DNA from: Gracilaria domingensis
Taxonomy: Eukaryota; Rhodophyta; Florideophyceae; Gracilariales; Gracilariaceae
Assembly: GCA_022539475.1 (NCBI GenBank)
Contig: VCMS01000282.1
Span: 1-64,000 of the forward strand
DNA length: 64,000 nucleotides
Direction: 5' to 3'
Below the pieces are notes generated by a model. The model ran no database searches. It saw nothing but the letters and a program-made list of their open reading frames with translations, and was not told the DNA's origin. This document shows, piece by piece, positions 42,501 to 56,269 of the stretch. Each line of letters opens with the position of its first letter. Position 1 is the first letter of the stretch. Made by a program: the position numbers and the translations under genes.

Positions 42501-45500
42501 GACTGTCGATAGTACGGTGAAAAGTTGCCGGCGCATTCGTTAGACCGAAAGGCATCCGATTAAACCGGAAAAGTCCCTGATGACAGACGAAAGCCTTTTT
42601 ATCCCGGTCTTTCTTCCGTATTTGAACTTGCCAGTATCCCCAATTGGCGTCAAGGGCGGTGAACACCGAGGCACTCCCAAGTGAGTCAATGTACTCGTCC
42701 ATCCGAGGGATCGGATAAACGTCTTTGACAGTCACTGCGTTCAGTCGTCTGTAGTCGATACAGAATCGCCACGATCCATCCGGTTTCGGAACCAATACGA
42801 CTGGTGACGCCCATGAAGACTGAGCGGGCTCAATTACACCTGCTCGCAGCATTTTCTCAACTTGAGATTTCTCTTCTTCCCGAGCGGTCGGGCCTGCCCG
42901 ATATGGGTGTTGTGAAATAGGCCGTGTGCCTGGTAGAAGATCAATACGGTGTTCCGTGACCCCTATGGTGCCAAGGGAACCATCCCACATGCGAGTAAAC
43001 TGCCTGAGCATATCCCTCAGTTTCTCCCGATGAGTTCCGGGGACATGGCTCAAGTCCAATTTCTCTAACTTCTCGACAGGATCTGTCTGCTCGCATCCCG
43101 GCGGTAGCGCCTTAACCGAAGCTATCGGACGTTCGAGACCCGAATCATCTCCATTATTTGCGGTTACAGTGTCGTCTTCTTCCGAATTTCCGGATAGCTC
43201 CTCCCCCTCCTTGGGGTCTAGGACGCCGAGAACATCCGATATCGGAATCCGTGTCGGCACGAGAGCCTTAGGGTGAGGCAGAACTGAGCCCAGTATCTGG
43301 TTTTTGACTAAACACTGTGTGGTTTTGCCAGAGTTGGCGACAAGTACCTTAAAAGTGGTATCGGGATCGATAGAAACGACACCGTTGGCAACTGCAAGTT
43401 GACGTTGGTTGTACAACGACTCGGACGGTTGGACCACGTGCACTCCGTGTTTTTTGGAGACACACGAGATCCAGCACTGGGATTCCGGTGGAATTGCAAC
43501 CGATTTTGCAACGCGAAGCTTCGTCGGAACGGGGTCCATGTTCGTTACTTCCTGAGCGGCAGGTATTGGTACCCGCTTCTGGCTTGCCCGCTTGAGCGGT
43601 TTCCGAACAATCGGGATAGTAGAGCCATCCACCATTTCAACGGTTTTCGCTCGAGGGCGTATCGTTTCGACAAAGCGGTCGCAGAAATCACAACCGAGGA
43701 TAACCGGTGCTGCGAGTGAGTCGCATACAATGAAGTCGAGCTGAACGACGTAACCGCCTAAACTCACGACGAGGGGAATGTAGCCAACCCTTTTCAACGG
43801 GTTATTGTTCGCGTCCGAAATAGCCAGGGAAGGACCAGAACGGACGAGAGCCCGAAGTAGCGGCGGTACAATCGCCGAATTGATTAGGTTAGGGGCAGCA
43901 CCTGTGTCCAGGACAGACAGTTGTCGAACCATAAACTGGTTGGAAAGGCCGAGGTTGGCGTAAACCTTATAATTCCTCTTGGCTATAACCAAGACTCTCT
44001 CCGGGATACGGAGATTACGGGAACGTATCCGTGGACGACGCAAAACAGCGAGCTGTTTAGAGTCTGCGTCTGCAGCCTGTGTCCTTGTCAGGATTCGGAC
44101 TGGGCAGCGAAGCTTCGGTGCCTCGGGCGTCTTCAACTTCGGCTCAGAAGACGCCCCTCCCATAGGGGAGACTCTCAAACTTAGTTTTTCGAAACGGAAG
44201 TGGCCGGATTTGGCAAATTATCTCCGTTCCTGGGTCCAGGTAGATCCTCTCGTGCAGGTGCGCGCGCTTCAACCTGTTCCTCAGGGTTCCGAGCTTCTTC
44301 GGTCTTCTTGTCTTTCCCTGTATCAGGGGCGCCTGGAAAGGCATTCATGGCTTCATATGAGGCACTCGGAACACGAGATTTCTCAGCTGGCGTAAGCGAT
44401 TCGTACTGCACGAAGATACTCGACATCTCCCGAGCGGGCAACATACACGCAGGTGATATGTGACCGTGTCGGTAACAGAAATGACAGATGGTCGACGTCG
44501 ACTTCTCGGGTAACCGATAACCATCGTCACGACGCTGTGGAGCGGTGCCTACCCAACCGAGGCGGGAAAAACGAGAACCGTTGAACGCATGAGCAAGCGG
44601 TGCCGCGGGTACGCGAGCTGTTCCTGCATACAGAGCAGGGTCACCCTCATGGGTATCAACCGATGATGACGGTAACTCTGACGTTCCAAATGAGTCCGGA
44701 TTACTTCCTACGAAGTGCACATGATCTATATCCGGCTTCACGTAGTTTCCATTCAGCATGGATGAAGACAAAACTGGCCCTTCGGCGAACAACGCCTTAG
44801 ACCGGCGCCTCGGTTCTTGTCGCGCACGAAGCGTTTCACCCTCTGCCTGGGCATACTGGACGAGCTCCAGGTGAGTCATTCGACGCTTTTCTTCACGGTG
44901 ACGAGCCATCAAAGCCCGTATCGCGGGGTCGAGTCCATCCACGAACATCGTGCATCTCTCTTGAGCAGAGTACACATTTCCACAGCGATGAAACGCTTTA
45001 TTCAAAAGAGTTGAATATACCGTTTCGGTTTCACCAGGCTTCTGCTTGGTATCTCGGAGAGCGAGGATCGCGTTTTGGATCGCGTTGGCAGTTGCGTACG
45101 ACCTGAGAAGGTACTGTATCGCTTCTAGCCAACAAGTAACTCCACCTTCGGAGGCTCTCGAGGAACCTCGAACAGAATTAAATTGATCCTCCGCCATACC
45201 GGATAAGAAGTACGGTAAAGCAAGATACGCTTGAGCTTCACTCATCCCGAGTATATCGGCTTCCCGAACGAGCCGGGCGAGAAAGTCTAACACTACGATT
45301 GGGTCTTAGCCATCGAATTTCGTTTGCATGACGATGTATAATCGCTTGATGTAGTCTTTCACCTTACCGGTGCTTCGCGAACCGCGGTCAGACGACGAAT
45401 CGTCCAATCGGTAATACCGATAGGAAAGCAGCTTCCTGTATAAAGGATTCGTTGGTTTCCACTCTTTTAAGCCAAGATGGCGCCTACTCTTCTCGCGGGT

Positions 45501-47423
45501 GCGAATAATCCCTTGAGTGGCTTGCGTCGCTCTCGACTTTGTAGCACGTGACCGCGTGCGATGTCGACGACCATCGTCCTCGCTGTCAGACCAGTCGGAC
45601 GACGACTTCATAGAGCCAATGCTTGAGTCGGTACTCGACGAATACGAATTGTAACGGACTTTCTTTTTGGACCTTCTGTGTCCCTTAACCGGCTAACGGT
45701 GTGTCGAATGCTTCGAGCCTTCATCTTCTTCATCTTTCGCGTTAACCGCGGCATCCATACGGATGATTTCCTCAAGGGAGTTCAACCGGACACGGAAACG
45801 GTTCATTTCTTCACGACATTCCTGCATGAAGGAGGGGTACGTTTCGACAAACGTTGCTGGGGAACCCAGATTTTCCAGAATGGAATTCACGTCACGTCGC
45901 AGAAGACGAATGTCTTCTGAGCCGTCCCTAAGCTGGGCCTCATCCACCTTCCTACGAAGGGATTGGACCTCCTCGAAGAGGGAACTCTGAGCGAGTTGAC
46001 TCACTCTGAGTTGCGCCTCCAAGAGGTTAAATTCGGGTGAGCCATTGACAGTTGGCTGAGCCGCAGACGGCGTTTCCACAACAGGTGGAGCTTCCGCTGT
46101 AGCCGCGATCAGCAATGGCGCAGACGCAGCCGAGGATGCTCTTCGGGTCACCGGGGTCGGTTCAGTACGGTTCAAGTTTTCCGGGACGGACAGCCCGGAT
46201 CGCGGCGGGGCAGGCAGTACTGCAGATGAACCTCCCACAGGGCGATTGGTGCCAGATCGGGATACCAGATCACGTGTAGGCATCGGAAACGATATGAATC
46301 GATTTCGATACTCCCAAGAGCGGAGACAATAAAACGAGACAACTGAAAACCAGTGTTCCCAACAACTAAATCTTCAAGACTTCCAATCGGAAACACTTCC
46401 AAATCGGAATCAATTCAAGAACGAATCCCTTCTAAGTCGGGAGACCACTTGTAGTGCAAATCCCACTTAGGAGAAATGACACTCAAGGTGCTCGAATCCT
46501 TGCTCCCTTAGGAGGTAGACTCAGCAGAAGAGCCCTCCGTATACAGATAGGGCGTGTGTAAAACCGCCCGTACTCCGGAAATACCACGGAGGTGATGGCG
46601 GGAATCGCCAAGAGGGGATCTGTAAGCAAACGTCTGAGAGTCGGAGATCTCTGATCGGAGGCGGAAGCGGAGGAACCCAGGTCGATGGGGTGCCTCGAAA
46701 AAGAGGAAAAAGATAGGGAAAAGGATGATAAAAAGGGGAAAGGAAATAAAAGAAAAAGGGACAAACCCGAGGGCGGGGTCGTGCGACAAGCGGCAACAGA
46801 CCCGGGCCGAGGATGACGATGTGTATTGAGCCCACGCTGCAGACCTCTATTAAGAGTCGATACATGAACATTAGAGTAGCAGACACCTGCAAATAAATGT
46901 GCGAACACAGTCCAAAGACAAACGTACTGTTAGATCAAGGTACCTGAGTGATCCCTTGGGGATGAAATAAGCGAAACTGTACGCGGTGACCTTCCTCGCG
47001 GAGTTGTGCACTACGCGCAGGCGCTCAAGTCAGCGCTGCGGACAAGGTTGAGTTTACTTTGTGGTGGTGACGGCGAGGTCGCCATCACCTGAGTAGGTTT
47101 CCACAAATTAAACAAAATAATTAAACTAAGTAGTGCCAAATACGGCATAGCCACACACGTGCTGCACTTGTGCAGAACCGCCTTGGCGGCCACTAATTCT
47201 AAAAACAAATCCAGTTTTCTCTGTAACAGAGCCAATCTATAGACGCGTACAGGCGGTCTACTGGAAAAACCAGTCACTCTTCCATCAAACCCATCGGGTG
47301 CCAACATGACATATGGTGTCAGAATGCCACCTAAATTCATAACCTTGCTGTAGAGGCGACTCGGAGAACCGAGGTGTAATGAGACGGAACACGTCACAGA
47401 CGCGAAATCGCGATTGCTCTACA
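39574..47423 (-). mobile_element. Ty3/gypsy LTR retrotransposon B, fossil
   Basis: Reading leftward: 5' LTR 46450-47423; a coiled-coil and capsid-like Gag region about 44.2-46.3 kb with one CCHC knuckle (CHFCYRHGHISPAC); protease with LDTGAAPNLI; reverse transcriptase and RNase H about 41.5-43.0 kb (FCIDYRRLNAVT; VDTDASDNQVGCALF); integrase about 40.7-41.4 kb with its HHCC domain; and an acidic, proline-rich tail to 39574. The order is that of Ty3/gypsy. A primer-site-like 'tggtctcccgac' lies two bases inside the 5' LTR. The coding part is broken in about five places. Together with the LTR fragment at 35591-35994 the element would span roughly 12 kb, with foreign or unrecognised matter at 36.3-39.5 kb. 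It is clearly older than element A. Confidence 0.85.
46450..47423 (-). repeat. 5' LTR of element B
   Basis: 974 bp bounded by the short inverted repeat TGTAG...CTACA. The half nearest 47423 matches the LTR fragment at 35.6-36.0 kb. An open frame (47011-47397, minus) shares its first ~50 residues (MNLGGILT...) with a frame in that fragment. Confidence 0.75.
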
Positions 47424-47649
47424 AAATAGTTCTGACAAGAGATGTCGACACCCTTCGGCGTCAGTCCAGAGTCTTCTAGAATTTTCTGAAAATTACCAGA
47501 TCATTCTCATGAAGTTCTTGTTTTTTGTTTTGCTTTGAGGCGTCCGCTTACCGTTGCTTACGGTGCTCATCCAAGTACTCGTGACCGACAGGCGCCACGT
47601 TTGACGTTTAGTGACACCAAATAACTGTTAGCAGGCGCCTATATCACTA

Positions 47650-48144
47650 GTGACTTCCTTCGCCGTGCTTCGTCTCATGTCAGTGCTACCTCGGCCTCGC
47701 ACCATGGTCCCCGTTGTTCCTTCAAGCTGCGATCTTCCGCCTCAATCCGATTCCTCTCCACCGCCCGTCGCCACTCCGCCGCATGCCTCTCCGTCTGCTG
47801 CCACCTTTTCTGGTGCCGCTCCTCCTGCTGCTGCATTGCCTGGTGCAGCGGCACTCCGTAACGACGTTAGAAGTGAAGATGCAGATTCGCTGGAGTTCGT
47901 GGCTCAATATCAGGCGCCTTACGTGATGCGCATGGCTGGCCCACCGTTGCCGAGACCCCCGGCGGTAGCGTCGTTCCACTTCAAGCGCACATATCTGGCT
48001 GATTGGCAGGACGCTTACGGCTGCGTAGAAGAGTCCCTCCACAGACACCGTCCGACAGGGATAAATTATGCAGTAACCGTTTGCATTCTTCGGACCCTCC
48101 GTCGGTTCATTTGGGCCCTGCAGACACGCCTCTTAGATTCGTAA
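47650..48144 (+). CDS. Hypothetical Pro/Ala-rich ORF next to the copia fossil
   Basis: An open frame of 164 residues; the ATG in the best context is at 47701 (cgcaccATGg), giving about 147 residues. The first half is Pro/Ala/Ser-rich low complexity. The second half (LEFVAQYQAPYVMRM...DWQDAYGCVEESLHR) has normal composition. No domain is recognised. It ends where the copia fossil begins, so it may be the cut N-terminal part of a Gag-like or host protein. Confidence 0.3.
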   Translation: MTSFAVLRLMSVLPRPRTMVPVVPSSCDLPPQSDSSPPPVATPPHASPSAATFSGAAPPAAALPGAAALRNDVRSEDADSLEFVAQYQAPYVMRMAGPPLPRPPAVASFHFKRTYLADWQDAYGCVEESLHRHRPTGINYAVTVCILRTLRRFIWALQTRLLDS

Positions 48145-48149
48145 CCTCG

Positions 48150-50990
48150 TTCTCTGCCTCTTTCATTAAAGTTACATTTCTTTTTGCTGTCACACAGCAC
48201 ACGTTGTTCTTGCAGAGCACCGATATCGTTCCAAGCGGATCCTTTGATCTCGCTACCCTCTTTCTCGTTCCAATCGTCGAAACTGCAAGCCAAACTTTGC
48301 ACAAAGTCGTCGATGCTTCTCAGTGTTTTGTTCCGTCGTGAATAGAGACTGCGGAAAGCTTGCAGCGAGATCGATATACTAAGTTCACCAGTTCTTTCTC
48401 CATTGCATGTTTGACAAGGTGACACTTCACCTCGATGTTCTTTGTGCGTTCATTGAGAACCTCATCATTACTAAGAGAAATCATACCTTCATTATCTACA
48501 AAGATCTCAAAACACTTCTTATCGAGTCCGAGTAGTTCGTCCGCGAGTTTCCTGATTCACACTCCTTCTCGAACGGCAAAGAACTTTACCACGTACTCCG
48601 CTTTTAAGGTAGACGGAACAATAATGGATTTCTTTTTACTACGCCAAAAGAAAGACCCACACGGTACGTAAACATGAAGCCACGGGTAGACTTCCTGTCT
48701 TCTCGATCTCCGGCAAAATCAACATCTAACATCTCTTCCAGAACAGCTGCACCATCATAATGGTAGATGATGGGAGTCTTTCACGTGCTGTGCAAGTACC
48801 TCAGATTTCGCTTCGCTGATTGCCAGTGTTCTCAAGTGTAGCGTCGCATGAACCGAGCGAGATAAGAAAACTGAAAATGCGATATCCGGGCTAACAGTAT
48901 TGCACAAGGGCATCACGGATCCTATAATGATCCGAAGAGATAACTCTTGGGGATTATTTTCGTACAGATTCGCGTTCTGAAACACTGTTTTCTGAAGTGG
49001 CGTGCTAACTTTGGTAGCGTTCTCAACCCGAAACTGCGACGCTAAGCGCTGAATCATTAGCTCTTTATGGAGATAGAATGTCTTGCGGTCGTCACTACGT
49101 CAGACAACCATCCCCAAAACCTTTCGAGGCTCACTATATACGCGAATATCGACATGTTTCTCAAGTTCGGTAGTAAATGCAAACAGAAGCTTCTTTCTCC
49201 GGCCAACGACGATTCCATCATCCACATGAACAAGAACCATTATGCGATCTTGTCCGTGTCCGTGAAAGAACAACCCAGGGAAACTGTTCGAGATTTTACA
49301 GCCCATTCGCTTCATGATCCACTTAAACTTCCTACGCCACGCACGTGATGCTTGCTTGAGGGCGTAGATCGCTTTTCTAAATTTGTAAACATGATCCCTC
49401 TTAGCCTCATTTACAAATGCCTCTGGTTGTTACATGTATAGCTCTTCTGATAAATCACAGTGGAGGAATGCAGTTCGCACATCAAATTGTATTGCCTCCA
49501 TGTTATGTGCAGCCATCACGGATAGTACAGTCCGAACAGTGCTGTTCTTTACTACTGGCGAAAACAATTCTTCATAGTCGATTCGGGCTCTTTGAGTGAA
49601 GCATAGGTTGCCAGTCGGGCATGAAAGCTTTCTACTTCACCAGATTCGTCGCGCTTCTTCAAGAATAACCACCGATTGCTGATTGATTTACAGTTGGGCG
49701 GGCGCGGTACAAGTTCCCATACCGATCTCTCCTGTATATTTCCCATCTCTTCGCGTATAGCAGCTTTCCAATTTGGAGCATCGATATCGCCCAGAGCATT
49801 CCGGGCGGTGCGAGGACTGTCCTGATCAGTCTTGCCCATGAGATCTCCTGTCATCATGGCTACTGCTGCATATGGGGAGTATCGCTGTGGCTTCTGATGA
49901 TTCCTTCCTAATCGTGTGGGTTCAGGAGGATAATGCGTAACAAATTCAGGGTCATAGAAGTATTCTCCGTGCTCGTCAACGTAGACCAAATCATCTTCTG
50001 CTTCGTCCACTTCCAAATCTTCCATATATTCATGCTTCGGGGTCTTCTTAGTCCGGTCCATTTACAATACTTCCATCTTCACTCAAGGCTTCCGTACTTC
50101 GTCTTCTTCATCTTCAACAATGGAGACCTCTGATAGGTCCAATTCATCTTCAGCGCGTGCGGTTGTGTCACTCTTTCATCCAACCATTGCTTCATTGAAT
50201 ATCTCATCCTTCGACACGATCGTTTTACTTTGATCGGGAATGTACACTTTGTAGCATTTTCTCTTATCTTAGCCGACAAGAATGACTTTGACAGTGCGAT
50301 TCTCGTACTTGGCACTCTGCTTTCGTCGTTTTTTGGGGATATGTACGTAACCTAACGACCCGAATGTGCGAAGGTGCGAGATATCCGGCTTCTTTCCCGT
50401 GAAAGCTTCATAGTGGGTCATTTGTGGTTTACCATCACGGCGGACAAAAGATCTGTTCCGCAGATAGTTCGGCGTATTCACGGCTCCAGCCTGCAATTGA
50501 CTGCTACGAGAGTTACGTCAATCGTTCATAACATCATACGGGCTTTGTCGTTGAGAATGCGATTCAGTCGTTCTGCCTTCCCATTTGATTCAGGGCTGTA
50601 TGAGGGAGTAGGTTCTCCGCAGATACCTCGCTGCTACTGCCAGTCCGAGAAACCTTCAGAGATATACTCCCCTCCTTTATCGAATCTAATCCGTTTCAGT
50701 TTGGGATCGGACTGCGTTTCAAAGAGACCAAGCATCTCTTTCACTCGTTGTTCAACTTGCGTGCTGTCTCGTATGAACCTTACTGCAGATGTCCTACTCT
50801 TGTCTTCATAAAACGACACGAAACTTGGATCTTGGAAGAGTTTGGGTGTCTACTGGTCCGAGGACATCAGAGTGGACGAGTTTAAGAACATCATCCACAC
50901 TAGATTCAGTGAGTGGTAGTCGCGGCACACGGTGCGATTTACGTACCCGCACTTGCCGTTGACGCTTGCCAGAACGAACTTGCGAGATCT
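48150..50990 (-). mobile_element. Ty1/copia fossil, Pol part
   Basis: Reading leftward: pre-integrase and integrase core (KLVHSDVLGP type, ~50.6-50.95 kb), an acidic linker, the reverse transcriptase opening with RSVWELVPRPPNCKSISNRW (~49.7 kb), the YxDD-type box VHVDDGIVV (~49.2 kb), the PDIAFSV motif (~48.9 kb) and RNase H (~48.4-48.65 kb). The integrase-before-RT order and these motifs are diagnostic of copia. It has many breaks and is old. Its Gag-protease part lies at 56270-56760, separated by element C. Confidence 0.85.
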
Positions 50991-52476
50991 CGGCTGAACC
51001 GATCCGGAAAGCGAAGTCGCTCCGACGCCTCGCGAAAGGGTGGAGATCCCTCGAAGTCTAGGCGATTTGGGACCGATCGGAAGGACACATTAGGAACAGT
51101 TGCTGGCAGAGGCACTGGAAACGATCAGAAGAAGACGAGAACGAAGGAATGGGCAGAACGTTGTCTGAATCTGAAGTGTGGTGAGGTGCACCGAGTGAAG
51201 CACTGTCCTATGATCTCCAAAACGGAAAGGAAGGAACTCCTTGATAACTATTTCAAGAATAAGAAGGCCACCAAGGCTGTCAAAAATTCCGACCCAGTTT
51301 CAGAGCCCAACTTGGATGGAAGATATCATGTCCTAATCGAGGGAAAAGTGCGCTCCGTAGCCCTTGGAGACTACAAAGAAGACTGTAGCGCCTTGGCTTA
51401 CACCCTTCTGAACGAGATAAGGGAAGCAGAACCGTCTTTGCCTGTCACAGTACTGCCCAAACCGATTGGATTGAAAGCCGGTTTGAATGTCGAGCCAGAC
51501 TACACCGCGTCCAGCACCATCAAGATATCCATCACAATCCACCTGCCAGGTTCCAATATACCCGTACGCATTCGCGGCGTCACTTTCTACGTTGTGGATG
51601 AGGTCCAACTAGAGAGGCCTTTCTTGAAAGCCGTTGGCTTCAACTTGAATGACCATCTTTAACGTATACGCGAGCATGTGCATGACAAGACGCTTTCGGA
51701 AATTGATCCGTCGCAGCTGACATTCTCTGCTGCGAAGTATGAGCGCTTGTCTTATCAAGACGCTGATGAAGACCCCATTCCTCTTCCCGAGGTTCTTGCG
51801 GCTGGAATTGGCAAGGATTCGGAAGAATCAATCAAAGCAGCGTTCGAGACGATCTTGAACCGAGTAGCGGACAATGGCATATCGCAGGAAGGGAGGAATC
51901 GTCTAGCGACAATTCTGAAACACAACAGAGACGCTTTCCGAATGAAGTTGGGACCAGACCCACCCTGCAAACGTTCCACCGTTGATTATCACTCCTGCAC
52001 CAACCGCGAAACCATTCCGTTCAACGCAAAGGCGGTACGCTCGTCAGGAAAGAGATTTTATCAACCAGACTATCCGAGAGCTAGAGTCAGTTGGGGCCGT
52101 TTACAAGAATCCAGGAGCCAGATGGGCAAGCCCTGCACTGGCTGCACCCAAACCTGGATCAACGAAGTTGCGTTTCACTTTGGATCTAAGAGGCTCGAAC
52201 GCACAGACGATACCTATCCAATCGGCTATGCCTCATTTGGACTCTACGTTTCAGGATGTATCTGGTAGTACTTGTTTTGCCAACATTGACTTAGCCTTTG
52301 GCTACTGGCAAGTTCCATCGTCGCCAGAATCTCAGGAATTCATGTCGATACAGACCCCTCTCGGGGTGTACTCATCAAGGCGACTGCTCCAAGAAGGGAG
52401 CGATTCTGGCAATCATATTCAAGCAGTTTTGCAAGACAAGTTTGACGGCCGGGTTGCCAAAATGATTCAGTGGCTG

Positions 52477-53305
52477 GGAGATGCGGGAAAAAGCGGTCTG
52501 TGCAAAATATTAAAATTATAATGCACGAGTGTATAATATAGATGACGTCCTTAACATGGGGCACATGCCACGCCAAATATGATTTAAAAATAAATAAGCG
52601 CTTGGCAATACCCACGTGGACGACGTATACACGTAGAAGAACTGACAAATCCCAGTAGATAACTTACAGACGTGTTCAAAGTTATCACTGTGATAGCAGC
52701 TCTCACATGTTAACATGTTGAGAATTGTATGAAAAGTATTACGCCGTAAACTTTGTCTCTACTACCGAAACGAACTAGGTATACTCATAAAGTTTGAGTC
52801 TTAGAGGTGCGGCGTAGAGGAATGGTGACGATAGAAAAAGAGTCCAACGAAATAGGATTTTTACGCCAGTGTAAGTCGGCAAAAATAGCGTTTTTTGGCG
52901 TAAATATCGTTTTGTATTATGGCATAAACTTTGTCTACTAAACGAATTTTGTCTTTTTGTTTTTCTACCCTGCTAGTACACTGGTTTGGCTATGTAGTTA
53001 TGCTTTCATATTTATCTCTACTCGTAACAGCTTTGTTTTTACGCCGACATAACTCTCTGTGAAAGTCGTCTCGACTACATAGCAAAATATGCCGAAAGAT
53101 AGCACTTGTTAAGGCAAAAACGCTGACGCTGCTTACAATAAAATGCACCACTGCAAAAATTAAAAAACTGCTTTAATGTACAGCATGGTCGTCTTTTGAC
53201 AGCAATGCCTTATTCTAACACGACAAAAAGTAGGTGCAGATAAAATAAACAATACTTGTTGTTTGTACTGTAGAGTTTCCCTAAAACGCTATTTCCCGCA
53301 TCTCC
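52477..53305. mobile_element. Non-autonomous TIR transposon (MITE-like) inside element C
   Basis: 829 bp, AT-rich, no ORF. The ends are inverted repeats GGAGATGCGGGAAA (left) and TTTCCCGCATCTCC (right), extending to about 19 bases with one mismatch. It is flanked by a 3-bp duplication CTG (52474-52476, 53306-53308). Internal direct repeats share 'taaactttgtct' about 180 bp apart. The family is uncertain; 3-bp duplications occur in PIF/Harbinger and CACTA elements, but the termini are not CACTA. Confidence 0.85.
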
Positions 53306-54496
53306 CTGGACTACTTCCTTTTCTACGCGAGAACAGAAACCGAACTTCTGGATAATTTGGAAGCTTATGTTCAGGTGTGTATCGAGGTAGGCATCAAAGT
53401 GCATCCAAAGTAGAGTTTCCTATTCGAGAAGGAAGTTTCATTTTGTGGAAGGACAATTTCTGAGGATTGAGTTCAGTACCATCCAAGGCATTTTGACGCA
53501 CTTCTCTCAATGAAGAACCAATCACATCCAGCGAACTGCAGCAGATTCTCTGCGCTACGAACTGGATGAGGAATTCTATACCTTCATATGCAGAGCTCGT
53601 CGCACCGCTGCATGCTCTAATGGAAGAGGCTTACACTCAGGCAGGAAAACGGACCAAGCAGGCAGTGCGCAAAATTTCCCTCTCCCACTCGTGGGGCGCA
53701 GACCATGATGAAGCTTTTGCTTCTATCAAGAAACAACTCGCGGCCTCGGTCAAACTTGCACATCCTGTCGCCGAGCAAGACCTCTGTCTCTCTACAGACG
53801 CATCTGACACACACTGTGCAGCTGTACTGACACAAGTACCAAGTTCGCAACGCAACCGTTCTATCGAGGAACAGAAGTACACGCCGTCATGTTTCCTTTC
53901 TGGTGCTTTTACTGGGTCGGCCGCGAACTGGAGCGTACCGGAAAAGGAAGGGTTTGCCATTGTCGAAGCGATGTGTAGGCTGGATTATCTGGTCATGGAG
54001 CGAGAAGTTTCTATATTCACCGATCACGCGAATCTGGTATATCTTTATGACCATTACGGCAGGAACCCAGGTATTTCACGACATACAGCCAGTAAGTTGC
54101 TGAGATGGGCTTTAAAGCTTAGCGCTTTTAGATATGTCATCGAGCACTTACCTGGGGAAAGAAATGTCTGAGCCGATATGCTACCTCGCTGGGCGGTGAA
54201 GGCGAATGCAGCTCTGAAGGAAGCCAGCATTCGTAGACTCAGAACGCTTCTATTACATCCTGTGAATCCAGGACAAGATTCCAAGCTGGATTGGCCATCT
54301 CTGGATGACATCATTTCATCTCAGGAGAAGCAGAGGACGAAGCCGAATAGTGCGTTCTCGAAGAAAGAGAAAGGCTGGATGAATGACAACGGCATCGTTT
54401 GGATTCCGCAGGAGGACAGAAGACTGCAACTACGACTTTTGATCGCCGCACACACTGGTATGGGAGGACACCGTAGCTGGCGTGTCACGAAGGCTA

Positions 54497-54558
54497 CCGT
54501 AGAGGCTCATGTTTTCTGGCAATCGATGAAGATTGCCAGAAAACATGAGCCTCTACGG
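54497..54558. repeat. Perfect 28-bp inverted repeat, 6-base loop
   Basis: The arm at 54497-54524 is the exact reverse complement of 54531-54558, with loop 'gatgaa'. It lies within the integrase region of element C. Confidence 0.9.
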
Positions 54559-56269
54559 GTGGAGAACTTTGTGCCATCGTGTCTTCACTGTTTGTGCACC
54601 CAGCCAGGCAAAATCGTGCCACGACCTCTCGTCTATGCCTTGCATGCGGATAGGCCTAATGAGATGCTGCACTTTGACTTTTGCTATTTGTCGAAGGCCG
54701 AAGACGGCTTCCGTTACGTGCTAATATTGAAGGACGATCACAGTGGTTACTTGTGGTTAACGGCTACGAAGGAGGCAACTGCAGAGGTAACCGCTGAAGT
54801 ACTGATTCGATGGTTCGCAGCGTTCGGAGTAGTGCAGCAATGGAATTCAGACAGAGGCCCTCATTTTCGAAATGATCTCATCATGTTTCTTCGAGAGCAG
54901 CTGAAGTCTTCACATCATTTCACATTGGCATATTGCCCATGGTCTAATGGCACTGTGGAGGTGGCATGCCGGGAGTTGCTACGCGCTACGAGACTCTTTT
55001 GTCAGAGTTTCAACTTCCGCAGAAGTGCTGGCCAAGCGTATTACCCATTGTCCAGTGGGCGTTGAATAATTCCGTTCTGGATAGATTAGGAAACAGATGT
55101 CCCCTCACTGCATTTACGGATCTTCCACAAAACACATCACTCACGGCAATCAAACGCCGGAATCATGATTTCGTGAAAGTTCTAGGTATTGATTCTGGGC
55201 GTGCTAAGCAACTACTCAACGTTGGACACCTCAAGAAGGCCATGAATGGAATGCAAAAGGATAATGCGAAGAGCACAGGATTGAAGCGTGAGAAAACTGT
55301 TGCAGCCCACAACAGGAAGACGAATGTGCGCCCCGTTAACTTTACCGAAGGGGACTACGTTCTGAGAGGACTGATTGAACGCGAGCAGGGTCGGAAACCT
55401 TCCTTCAGATGGCGGGGGCCTTTTCGAGTCGTGGACTGTAAGTCGGAATATATCTTTGTAATTGAGTGCTTGCTTAGCGGAAAACAAGAAGATGCTCACG
55501 GGCGCCGTCTCACGTTCTTTCGTAATAAGGACTATGAAGTTTGCGAAGAACTTAGGAGCCACTTGGTTTACCAAGAAGATGAACTACTGGTGATTGACCA
55601 GTTCGATGACATCCGACGTTTGAACGGTTCTGTGCAGCTTTTGGTGAAATGGAAAGGGTTCACAGAAGATGAAACAGACTGGGTGGATTTGGAACCACTA
55701 CAGATTGATGTTCCAGTACTTGTCAACGAATATTTCGAGTTTATTCTGAAAGAGGGAACGAAACGTCAGCGTGCTAAAGTGAAATCTACTTGAATCCGGT
55801 GTAATCACTCTCATGATCACCGTATGAGGCGCTGTTGTATTTCGTCACTACAGCACGATGAAGTGATAGGAAAGTCCCGAGGACCCTGTTTGGAATCCCG
55901 GTAGGAGCCGGGGATAGCTCAATTGAGAACTTCATATGAGCCGCGATAGATCCTTTCGGTGTACGCAAAAGCTGACAGTGGGGTATTCAAAATTCGCATT
56001 TGCAGATTTTACAGTGTTATTGAGGTTAGCTCTCCGGAGTGGAATGCCTCAGACGTCTGATAAGGAAGACTAGCCGCTAAGGCTCAGTCTGGGCATTTCT
56101 TAATAAAAGCTACCGTCGCCAAGACGGGAGCAACCTTCAGAGAGCAGGGCAACTGCCATCTCTTCCAGCTCTGAAGGTGTGCCCGATCACTGTACCCATC
56201 TTTCGCCACTCGGCTAACGGCCAACTCCAGCGCGGCGCACGTATCTTTCTTCGTCTACACTTCTCATCA

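Noticed and set aside
46480-46505. Possible tRNA T-arm ('gctcgaatcc')
   Set aside because: No A-box, acceptor stem or cloverleaf pairing could be built around it.
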